The notes under the pieces: model-generated | Seen by the model: the letters and a program-made list of their open reading frames with translations, nothing else | What the model was told of the DNA's origin: nothing | Database searches by the model: none | Position numbers and translations under genes: made by a program | Assembly: GCA_951230915.1 (NCBI GenBank) | Contig: OX579640.1 | Location: 14,714,981-14,778,980, forward strand | Source of the DNA: Antitrichia curtipendula | Taxonomy: Eukaryota; Streptophyta; Bryopsida; Hypnales; Leucodontaceae | Length of the DNA stretch: 64,000 nt | Direction of reading: 5' to 3' | In this document: in pieces, positions 12,241-22,216 of the stretch | Layout: each line of letters begins with the position of its first letter | How positions within the stretch are numbered: the first letter of the stretch is position 1

Positions 12241-13405
12241 ATAGCGTGACTGAGTTCAAAGAATTGGAAACAATGGCTTCATGTGGTTTGAGAAAGGAAT
12301 CTTTGGTTGCCAAAAACCTGGATGTAAATTTCTTAGGGTTTAGGGTTATAAAATGGGATGAAAGAACATGAGAGCCTTACCCCCCCCCCCCCCCCCAAAA
12401 AAAGGTATGAGAACATGGATGCCGAACTATCAAGAATGGATTAAAAAAAATGAAATAAATAGAAGATTCATGATTCAGATTTGAAACTAAAATTAGGGTT
12501 TAGGCTTTGGTGAAAGGCATGCTTTTGGGCCTACTTGACAAGAAGTAACTTCTTTTTGAACATTCAAGAGTTTAGTGGAGTTCAAGAGTTGGGTCAACAT
12601 TGGGCTCGCGGATGAAGTCACATTTCTAAGTTAGTGAGAACACAGTTTTGAACCTTTGGTGTTTATAGTCATGCTACCAGCTTCATCCGGGAGAAAGTGG
12701 GACAAACAAACCGAATTGAAGTACAATCATCATGTAGCATATATGATTGTATTGCATGAAGGAGATGGTTTGGGGATAATCTGTCAAATTGTTGCTTCAT
12801 TCATCAAATTTGAATGACTTTTATGATCCTGTACTGGACTTAGACCTTTTTTCAACCATCGTGGGATTCATGGCAGAGAACTTGTATAATGGACATATCA
12901 AGTAGTTCCATCATTGGAGGTGCATTCTCCAATGATTATGCGCTTCTACAGTATCCTACAAGACCGATTCATATGCACTAAAAGATAAAGAGAAAAGAAC
13001 ATGCATACCTAGTAAGACTGAAGCTTTGAAAAAAGAATAGTTGTATATGTTGAGGGGAAACACAGACTATGGTGACGAACCGCACGTTGCAAGGGTTAGG
13101 GTCGTTAGCAAGGCCTAATAGCCTTGCGGTTTTTAGTTAGCCTTGCAGTTTAAGCACTACAGCTACTTGTGGCCATCAAACTGGACAGGCAAGGCAGTCT
13201 GCCATGCCATGCCCAATAGAGCAGCCCAATCTGTTAGCCTAGTAGAAATGTCAGAAGAGAACTTGAGCCAAAATGGTATTATCAAGACATTTCATATAAG
13301 CAGTGTCAATGTAGATACATGTTAGTAGAGAACGCCATGTAAATTTTAAAAACTGAATGCAACAAGTGGAATTGTTCAATAGCCTATCTCAGAGTACATC
13401 ACTAG
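12241..13405. other. Element-internal stretch without a recognised gene
   Basis: This is AT-rich DNA between the left subterminal repeats and the 3' end of the ParB/methyltransferase gene. A C-homopolymer of about 16 nt lies near 12381-12396. I see no supported coding region; part may be the 3' UTR of the minus-strand gene. Confidence 0.5.
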
Positions 13406-16400
13406 TCAAAGTGCTGACATAGAACTACCCTCACTATCAGAAGTTTGCCCATCTGTCTCCACTGCCTCTTCGTCTACAAAGTGTAGAACGCGGGGATTCA
13501 CAAATTGAGCCCTAGAAGATGGCCGTGGGTCTTCTGCAACAACATTCCTACAAGAAGCCTTTGCATACGGAGGGAGCGCAAAGGATTTGGGGGGGCTCGG
13601 AAAGAAAAGTGGATGTGCAAAAAAAGGAACATTCTTGGAGGAAGTCACTTCTTGGCCTTGCCTACACAAATCAGTGAATAACATATTAAAAGACCACACA
13701 ACAAACTGAAGTAATTTGCATGAAATACAGAGCTTAGAAGACGACTTACTTACTGAATCGGAGTGTCTTCTGGACCTTCTGAATGACGACTTCATCGTCA
13801 TTCTCGTTTCCAAGGTCAGGCTCGGAGATTGCCTGCTCTGCCTCAAGAACCACAACTTTCCGAATAACGGGAGCTAGAAGGGCATCGAAGATGTCCTTAT
13901 TTTCCTCAAAAGCCAAGATATGACGACGCGTAGCACAGCAAGCTTGGATGCTGGAACCTGTACATAAAGAAAATTGAGGATCAAGTTCACATTCAATGTG
14001 TAACTATATAATGCAGTTTAAAGTACCTGAATAAATGTTAGAATCACACCTGTGGCCGCTGTACAGTCAACCACCACGTCCCCTGGTGCAGTCGCTGCTT
14101 CAACCAGCATCTGCATGAACTCACAGCCTTTTTCCTGAGGACCACGCCATGGCACGTCATTGTTCATTGTCACATCGTCTTTAAAAACCAAGTTGCGGAG
14201 GATGTCGTCCATAGCAAGGTTCACTCCCACCTTCTCTTGAGACGGGACAAATTGAAAGGGGAAGTCAGCCCTTGTCTTTGGTCCCGACTTTCTCACAAGT
14301 AGGGAGATGGAAAACCTTTGAGTCTGCATTCACAATTATGTCAATATCACGGACAACAATGCCAAATGCATTCATATGCTGTCAAGTGAATTTAAAGAGA
14401 AATACCGTTTTCTTCTGGTCAGCGGCTGATGTCAAGTGCAGATGATTAATGCCGAAATATGTCTCTAGTATGCGGAAATCGTATTCCTGGCAGTATCCGA
14501 GAATGTGGCTTCGGTGTGAAGAAGACGATGCAGGGTATATCAAGAAAAGAGCGCCATTGTCATGTAGGTACTGGTGTGCAAAGTCAAAGACAGGAACCAA
14601 ACAGTCGGATCTGAAGTCGTTCCACTTCGGCACTGGAGCAGGTGCGCATGATATGATAGGAACATGGAGTCCCTCAGGCACATCAACAATCATAAAGTCC
14701 ACAGCTGCCTCTTTTCCAATGACTCCGTTGAAGGAGCGGCTCTTGTCACACGAATGCTGCATTTCACAGAAAAGTGAAGGTAAAATTAGTGCAACACATT
14801 TATTATGAATTCTTATGAACTTCTTTTTATTCAGATAACAAAGGTAGTGTCATGTGGCTGAATTGATCTGTACTCAAAATTGATGGCCTATATTAGCAAT
14901 CCAAATATGCACAATAAAGAGGTGAAGGGATTATCATGACTAAGAAGGCCTCAACATCGTCAAAGGCCTTGGATCCCATCTCCAGACCTCCTAATGCCAT
15001 ATTCAATATGCACTCGTCGATGTCAGGCGAAGGATTCACATTCCTAGTCGACGGCGTCATCCCTTGCACCAAGCGCTCTTGAGTAAGGGAGAAGCCGGAT
15101 GACGAAATGTTGACGTCCGCTGCACTTGTAGCTGGTTCAGGCGCCTGTCGATCATCCTTCTGAAGTCGGCGTTTCTTGTTCTCCTTCTCTTGCTCTTTCT
15201 CAAATTGCCGCTTCTTCTTGTTCCCCTCGGCCTTTTTCTTGTTCTCCTCGAATTTCTTCTTAGCCTCTTCAAGCTTATCCACCTTCTTCATGTCGGAAAT
15301 CTCCCTCTTCTTGATAGCCTTGGCCTTGGCCTCTGGATCCAATCCAGCAAACTCATCGAACTCTGTGCCAGTTACCACGGAATCTTTGAGCGTTTGGAAG
15401 AGGTCCTCTTCCTCTGGTGGTGTAACGCCGAAGTTACACTCAAGATACCAAAGGCAAGTCTGCAAATGAGGACTAGTCCACTTCTGCAACTGTGTCGTCG
15501 AGAACATACAGTCGGCAGACGACCGGTCTAACCAAGTAGTGAGAAACGGGGGTAGGTCCTCTTTTTTTATGGCCTTCTTCCCGTACAACTCAAACTTGAA
15601 GTATCTGCACACAAGGAGGCTCACTTCTGTCAGTATTTAAAAATCCCTGAAACAATCAACTAGTGTAAACCATAAGGTCACTGAAAATGAATGAGCATAC
15701 TTTAGTATGACAACAACATTGCCATCCTCATTATACAGTCCCCATACAACTACTAGAATACTCCATTTTGCGTGAATCATTACAAAGAACATCACAATGG
15801 AATCAAACCGCTGACGTGAATGAGTAAGAGATTGAAACCGGTACCTGTAAACCAATCTCTTCACAGTGAGGAGCGTTCCCCTGTATAGCGTAAAGTTGTC
15901 CGATTTCTTGAAGGCATCCGGGCCCTTGAATACCCCTGTGTAGGCTTGGTCCCAAAGCTTCATCCGCCAAGTCTCTAGGTAGTCTACGATTGACTGGGGT
16001 TCATCAAGGACGGCCATGTCGAATGGTATGCTATCCGCTTGGGTGATGGTCTCAAACATCTCAGCAGCTGCCTCCTCAAGCTGTAAAATCCAATGTCAAG
16101 TCAGAGTACGTATAACAAAGAAGATCCTCATTCATAGTACAACAACTATACAAGAATAGAATCAGTTCAAAAGTAGTTTTGTTTTCTTCACACTCAATTC
16201 AAGAATAAGGTAATCGTCATACTCCAGGGTAGTAAGAAGCCTTTGCCAGAAAAATGCCCAACTTCTCTTCATTCACTGGGCGTGGTGGAAATCGACAAGT
16301 TTCTCTTGTGTGAGAGCTAGTGTTCATCCAATTCAGCCATTTGACCTTGTGTCTAGGTTCCACTGTGGCTGTCGCAATCATCTGCAGCTTTTCGAGTGTC

Positions 16401-18388
16401 AACTCCAGAACTGCATTATGACTCCAGTGTCTTTCTATTTGCTAGAGTAAAGAGGTCAATCAAAATGTAAAGAACACTGAGATTGACGAAGGAATCAAGG
16501 ACGTCCACGGAAAACAAAATTATCTCTTTAAGCCACTCTGGAATAAGGGCCGGATTTGCAACGGCTACAATCTTGGAAAGCTTCTTGTAGTGTCGGTCGG
16601 TCGAGTCTTTGATTGCCGCTCTCATTGTGGCTGCAACTGCCTCCCGGGTAACATCAACCTCTTCATTTTCTTCTTTCAGTTTTCGTATGGCAACGTCAGC
16701 TGCTGCAGAGATCTCTTGTTGGAAGATCACATTACAGACATTATTGATTAAGAGAAAGGAGTTACACGGGACTAGATGAAGCCAAAATAAATTCATTAAG
16801 ACAAATTGGAGTGGAACAATATGGCATACCTTGAAAATAAACCCAGTGAATATATGCAAAGGCATAGTATACCAGCTTGTCTGCGTGTGCATCTTACATA
16901 TCTTCACCTCTTCTTCTGTCAACAACTCTTTAAACTTCTCAAGTTCCATAACACCGTATTTCTGCACCCGGTAAAGGGTATGGACGAGGTTGGTTTTGAC
17001 GTGGGAGTTCTCCGTGTGCCTGTCAGCCATCGACATGGCGACTTTAATATATGAAATCTATCAACCAGTAAAGAAAAAAACATAAGAGAACGTCAATGTT
17101 ACAAAACCAAGGACAATTCAAGGAAATAAAACTAGAATCCCTTACATGTTGATGTCATGCATTGCCTGCATTGCAACCCCGATGCGTTGTCTAGTGTCTA
17201 GGACAATGGAGTCCACACTGATATGCCAAGCAAGATCATGGTTGTGCAGCCTCTGAATGTGGTTCATCCAAGCAATTCGTCTGTGATTCCCGTCACAGAC
17301 AAAGAACTTGTAATCCACCAAATGCTTAATAGTTGGAACTGACAAGAGGAAGGCGTTGAACTTGTCATTGACTGAGTTCCATATAGGCCCCCAATCCCGC
17401 TTCTCGTCGTCACTGAACGTGGACGTATTCCCTTTCTCATCAAAGTAAGAAACGTAAAATACTCTTGCGCCCTCGTCGTAGCCGCGTGAGAACTGGTTTT
17501 CAAGGTGAGTCAAGTCACAAGAAAGTGTTGGACGTACCATAGGCATTGGCACCAATCTACATAATGGGATCTTCATACGTGAGTGACCGTCGGTTGTAAT
17601 CTTTAGACTGTTTATGACAGTAACTGTGTCAAATGTCTGCACCCGACGAATATCTTCCTCCTTAAACCCGGGTAACACTCCTGGGATGTGATCGTCCTCT
17701 GACGTGTGTGCATCCGCGTTCAACTCAATGTCATCATCATCACTGTATATGGCCTCCACCGTCTCAGCTGGTTGGACAATCTCTCCCTGTGCGTAGTGAA
17801 GATGTCATAAATCAAATACCATGGATAAAGCCAAAAATTGAATTGCATGGACCAAGACGCGAATCGTAAACAAATCATGTGAAATGCACTCTGGATCATA
17901 AGACAAGTATGATTCATCCCAGTTCAACTATGGTATACTCAGTCCATGGTGAACTACGAAATGGAACACGGGCAAGGCAGTGTAAGGGATCTATATATCC
18001 CGCAGCACATAATGAGGACGTCATCGTCTGACATGACAGGAGAAACATCATTCTCACGCTCACAAAAGCAGTACTGAGAAGTGGACCCTGACAATGATAC
18101 GAAGAAGTTGCAACACACTGACGAGTTAATAGATGATTCCTGACTGGAACCGGAACCCTCCCATCCCAGAGGCTCATCTTCGGTGCTAAATGCATCAATC
18201 CAGAAGTGCTGGTCGCCTACCATCTCCCATGCGGCTGGAGGTGGACTTCCAATCTCGCGAGAAACTGGAATCGTGTCGGCTTCCAACATTAGCTGACCTT
18301 GCAAGTCATCAACTTCCTCTTGACTAACCACTACCGATGGTCCAGGATCGACCATGCTGTCACCTACATCTGGCACAACAACATCAAC
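13406..18388 (-). CDS. ParB/sulfiredoxin-like domain fused to N4/N6 DNA methyltransferase
   Basis: A multi-exon gene of roughly 1,200 aa. Exons I can place: 17786-17146, about 17057-16830, about 16712-16509, 16441-16223, 16080-15845, 15604-about 14933, 14756-14406, 14323-14050, 13957-13750 and 13661-13406; an acidic 5' exon starts at 18388 and ends near 18 kb. From 16830 to the stop at 13406-13408 the frame stays open and most junctions keep phase. The 17.1-17.8 kb exon holds a ParB/Srx-like region (KIPLCRLVPMP, then FFVCDGNHRRIAW). The 15.6 kb exon has a Lys/Glu-rich coiled coil and basic stretch. The last exons carry a methyltransferase in beta order: motif IV-like VDFMIVDVPEG, then DNGALFLIY, then motif I-like GDVVVDCTAATGSS and an RR..FEEN segment. 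Motifs deviate from DPPY and FxGxG, so activity is uncertain. ParB-methylase fusions are familiar from bacteria and phages; I know no described plant transposon version. The junction at 17146/17057 does not keep phase in my reading. Confidence 0.72.
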
Positions 18389-18576
18389 CTGGACAGCGAA
18401 CAGTAAGAATGATGGAAAGGGATCGGATAAGAGTAATACAACAGTGAACACTAATTACCAACACCAACCATTGACACAGCCCAAAAGGACAGGGTTGGCG
18501 GACAAGTAACCCCCTAAAACCAAATGTATATATACATTTTTCGACCACAAGCATTGGACAGTCGACTCTCTGATAC

Positions 18577-18640
18577 TGCAAGTCGGACCACACTCATCGG
18601 GCCCTCTCGGTACCGAGAGGCCTACTCGTTCGTAAGTCCG
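18577..18640 (-). promoter_or_regulatory. Candidate start and palindrome at the 5' end of the ParB/methyltransferase gene
   Basis: A perfect 18-bp palindrome, CCTCTCGGTACCGAGAGG, lies at 18603-18620. An ATG at 18597-18595 sits just downstream on the minus strand and opens a possible 7-codon exon ending before GTATCA, in phase with the exon at 18388. The palindrome is the outermost, diverged form of the motif repeated through the neighbouring array. Autoregulation by the gene product would fit, but is inference. Confidence 0.4.
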
Positions 18641-20165
18641 TCTGCAAAGAAATCAGCCATACGATGACCCTCAACCCCCTAGCATGAAAAGAGATAATAC
18701 ATAATCTGGATTCAACAACTATGCCAAATGGCAAGCTGAGGAGCCTCTCGGCCCCGAGAGTACGTGTGACAGACACGGTCACGGGTATCCTTATATACAA
18801 CGGCGGCGGCTTCAACAATCCCAAAAAAATATATAGTATCAAAAAGTAGAGTGATCCCGGAGGATTCAGTGAGCATGCCCTTGGACGAGCTGTGGTGTCT
18901 CTCGGCCCCGAGAGGGTCACGGAGAGGGTCACTAGTATGCTTAGAAGAGACGATGTCTGGGTCACGTAACCAAAAAAATATTACAACCAAAAAATAGGTC
19001 TCGTCCCATAGGATTCAGCGAGCATGCCCTGTGGCGAGCTGTGGTGTCTCTCGGCCCCGAGAGGGTGTGTTGCACGCGTAGTAAGCGCGTAAGTATCTTT
19101 AACACAAAAATGTGGTATGATGACACGAGTTATCGTCCCAGGGAATTCTAGTATGTTGCTGCAAGTTTTGGGTATCCGGATCACTTCCAAAAACACCCCA
19201 AGCAATCCGTACACTCTATTGCTATCTTCCGGAAACTAGTATTTTCCGGATTCCAATCCGGTTCCGCCCTATTCCGGATTCCGGTTCCAACTCTCTCAAG
19301 TAACTGGTTTTAGATACCCCTGTTTCACCCTCAGGGGGTCCACTATTGATCTTTCCGAGGGGCAGGGACTCGCCACTCTTGGTTCACACTCTCTATCCGT
19401 AACAAACAAAACAAAACACCCAAGAATTATACAGTAATAGCAAAGGGAGAATCCGTACCCTCACAATCTTCCAGATGACGTATCCGGAAAGTAGGTCACA
19501 CAGGGCCCGGTTAGATCTACCTTACTACAACGACAGATCCAGACTTTCCGGATTGTAGTGCTGACTTTGTATCTCTCGAGTGCTCCAGAGGTTGGCAGAC
19601 CTTCCGATGGCTGGGATAATTCCTCAGGCGGTTGCTTATCTCCGCACGGAATCCTCCCTGGACTTCCGGACTCGCACCCTCACCCGTAACAGGCTTCCAC
19701 CGGATCACCGTTCCAGCAATTTAAAGGCACCATGCACAGCTCCTCATTCACACATCTAAAGCTCTTCCGTCACAGCATATGTATCCGTCAACCCAAGAAT
19801 CCGGACTCCCTCTCACACACTCTCACTCACAAACCAGTGTATGACTCAATCATCAACGCGATACGCAAAGAGATGATCAAATTGATCTCTGGTAAGCTTC
19901 GATTAAATGACAAGAAAGGGAATGACATGCCAACAAGCCGGCCTGCCCTTAAAAGCAAACAAAAAGCGACCAAAAGGCCCACACAAAACCCGGCCAACGG
20001 CCAACTAAAAATCCGGCTAACGGTCCTAATAACCGTTCCGGCAAAACCGGAAAGCCGTTTGACAGCCTAAAAGTCCGGAACTAGGGGCCCACAGTCCGGG
20101 TTACCCGTTTCCGGAAATAACTAATAAGTCAAAATCCTAACTAAAAAGACACCCATCCGCACTAG

Positions 20166-22073
20166 TCATTTGCGGGGCTTCTTTGTCGATGGTCCGGCCC
20201 TAAGATTCGCTGGAGTGGACTTCCGGGCAGTTACCTTTGCTGGAATCCTCTTCGTTGCCGACCGAGTCCGGATTTGAGGCGGATCAGAATCCGTCCCTTC
20301 CGATTGGGAGTGAGACTCCGCAGATTCTTCTTCCGTCTCATCGATCTCCAGCGGCTCCTCGATCCTCGTGTGTCGCTGCCGTGTCGTCTTTGTCTCCGTC
20401 AAATTAATGACGGTGTTGCCCGGATTCGCTGGTGGTGGAGTGTTCTGCATATGCATAAACCTGTCCGGATCGGTCCGGGCAGGATTCCGGACACTTGCTG
20501 CTGCTATGGCCTCAGCTTCCGTCTCCGTCAGCTGGAGAGGCGGAAACAGGTTTACCGCCGCCTGTCTTCCGGCTGTCCCCTCCTGGACGGTGGTCTGTGT
20601 GCTTGCTTCCTTCGGCGTTTTAACCTCCGGATAAGTGACCACGTGAGTCGGGATTTCCGGATTCCTCTTTCCCGTTGAAGTTCCGGCTCCATGGGTTTCT
20701 TGGAACTCTCCTCCCGGAAGATCAGCGAACATTGCTTGGTCAAGCAGGTTCGGGTCGAGGCTTCCAATCAGCTGTCGCATCTCCTTCAGCACCCCCTCCA
20801 TCCGGGCCTCGAAATCCGTCAGGATGAGCACGACCTTCGTTCCGGTAATGTGGCCTTGGGCCACCATCTGTGAGTTCCAGAGTTGGGCCCTCGAGATGGT
20901 GCTGGCCGGAAGGTCGATCAGTTCTCCCAGCTTCCGTACTAGAGCCATCGCTTCCGTGGACTTCCGGTTTGCGATGTGCATCTCCCGTTCCGACCACTGG
21001 TGCTGGCTCCGGAACTGATCCCGTTCCTCCTGAAGACTCCGGGTCTGATCGTACAGAACCTTGACGTCTTCCGGATTCGGTCTTCGTGCGATGGCGGCCA
21101 AGATCTCTCTCTCGTCCTTCACTCCTAACGAATGGCAAACGTCTTGGAGTACTGCTGCCATCCGGTCGTTCACCGTCCTCGTCGTTCGCAGCCAATGTAT
21201 GGCGTTCTCGACTGGATCCACCTCCTCGTGTGGGCTTTCCGGCTGGACGGAACCTTCCGCCACTTGTTTCCCTCGCGCTGTCCGGTCGGTGGACTTCCGC
21301 CTACTGGTTCCGGCCTTCTCCGGAGTGGTCTGTGTTTCCTCCGGAACGTCCTCCTCCTCAGATTCCGGCTCCTCCGGCTGCGGTTCCGGTCTCAGCCCGT
21401 ACTTGAGGAGATTTTCCCCTTTCTTGTACATAAGCTGCTCCGGCTCGCTCAGGGTTTCCATCCGGTGGTACAAGTGGAACAAGTACGGGCTAATGTAACT
21501 GGTCTTCCGTCCTGAAATCCCATTCGCTAACTTATCCACAATCGTGTGAATAAGTCCGCCCCAATTTACGGGTCTTGGGGGCGGGTTAACCCTGTTTCCT
21601 AAAGCCCCAAAAATGGTGTTGGCCACCGTGGTGGTCACCCGGCTAGGCTTTTCCGGATACAGGATGGGGATCAGGAACTCTAAGAGTTGCTGATCCCGGG
21701 CATACACGCAATCCGTCGCTGCAAACCCCTCTTTTGGGTCGGCGGAGTTCCGGAATCTTTCTGCCGCAAACTTCTCCGTCCGGCCGGCCCATCCATGCCC
21801 CCGGTTTAGTGCAAAGTACGTTCCGGCCCAGAGCTCTTGTGTCCACGCTCTCGGGCGGCCCCTCACCGTCAACTCATACTGATTGGGAACTCCGTAAAGG
21901 AGTTCTTCAATCATTCCTTCACTCTTCAAGTCCCATGGGCGGTGTAAGAATCCGACACAGCCCATGGTCTCTAAATCCTCTTGCAACTCTCTATGGCGAT
22001 CCGTATCGAACGGAATCACCGGGCTGACAGTCCGTGCGGTCACCGCCAGTCTACGGGCTCGAGTTTCCGTCAT
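20166..22073 (-). CDS. 635-aa ORF of the nested element, Gag-like or plant mobile-element protein
   Basis: The first ATG is at 22073; an upstream non-ATG extension exists but is unlikely. The protein has an N-terminal globular part of about 230 residues rich in Trp and aromatic residues (FLHRPWDLKSEG, WAGTYFALNRGHGW), then an acidic Pro/Glu linker (EPQPEEPESEEEDVPEE), a helical region with coiled-coil character (about 290-400), and a basic Ser/Thr-rich tail ending STKKPRK. I see no zinc knuckle, protease, reverse transcriptase or integrase motif. The layout resembles retroelement Gag or the plant mobile-element domain proteins, but I cannot name the family. The frame is open throughout, which suggests a recent insertion or continuing selection. 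Confidence 0.6.
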   Translation of the reverse strand: MTETRARRLAVTARTVSPVIPFDTDRHRELQEDLETMGCVGFLHRPWDLKSEGMIEELLYGVPNQYELTVRGRPRAWTQELWAGTYFALNRGHGWAGRTEKFAAERFRNSADPKEGFAATDCVYARDQQLLEFLIPILYPEKPSRVTTTVANTIFGALGNRVNPPPRPVNWGGLIHTIVDKLANGISGRKTSYISPYLFHLYHRMETLSEPEQLMYKKGENLLKYGLRPEPQPEEPESEEEDVPEETQTTPEKAGTSRRKSTDRTARGKQVAEGSVQPESPHEEVDPVENAIHWLRTTRTVNDRMAAVLQDVCHSLGVKDEREILAAIARRPNPEDVKVLYDQTRSLQEERDQFRSQHQWSEREMHIANRKSTEAMALVRKLGELIDLPASTISRAQLWNSQMVAQGHITGTKVVLILTDFEARMEGVLKEMRQLIGSLDPNLLDQAMFADLPGGEFQETHGAGTSTGKRNPEIPTHVVTYPEVKTPKEASTQTTVQEGTAGRQAAVNLFPPLQLTETEAEAIAAASVRNPARTDPDRFMHMQNTPPPANPGNTVINLTETKTTRQRHTRIEEPLEIDETEEESAESHSQSEGTDSDPPQIRTRSATKRIPAKVTARKSTPANLRAGPSTKKPRK

Positions 22074-22208
22074 CCTGTCGGTCTTCCGGAGTTGCACCGA
22101 CCTTACTTCCGCTTCCTACCCCGATCCTATCTCACCACTCTTTCTCTCACTAAACGTACTCGCGAAAATGCCGCAGAGAAAAGAGACCGAATGAGAATGG
22201 CGGCGGGG

Positions 22209-22216
22209 TTTATATA
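22209..22216 (-). promoter_or_regulatory. TATA box of the nested element
   Basis: TATATAAA on the minus strand lies 136 bp before the ATG at 22073. Position and context (a GC-rich, pyrimidine-bearing leader after it) fit an RNA polymerase II core promoter. Confidence 0.6.

Noticed and set aside
11996..12313. 105-aa Ser/Thr/Phe-rich minus-strand ORF
   Set aside because: It is produced by the GTGGATG minisatellite at the left end of the giant element.
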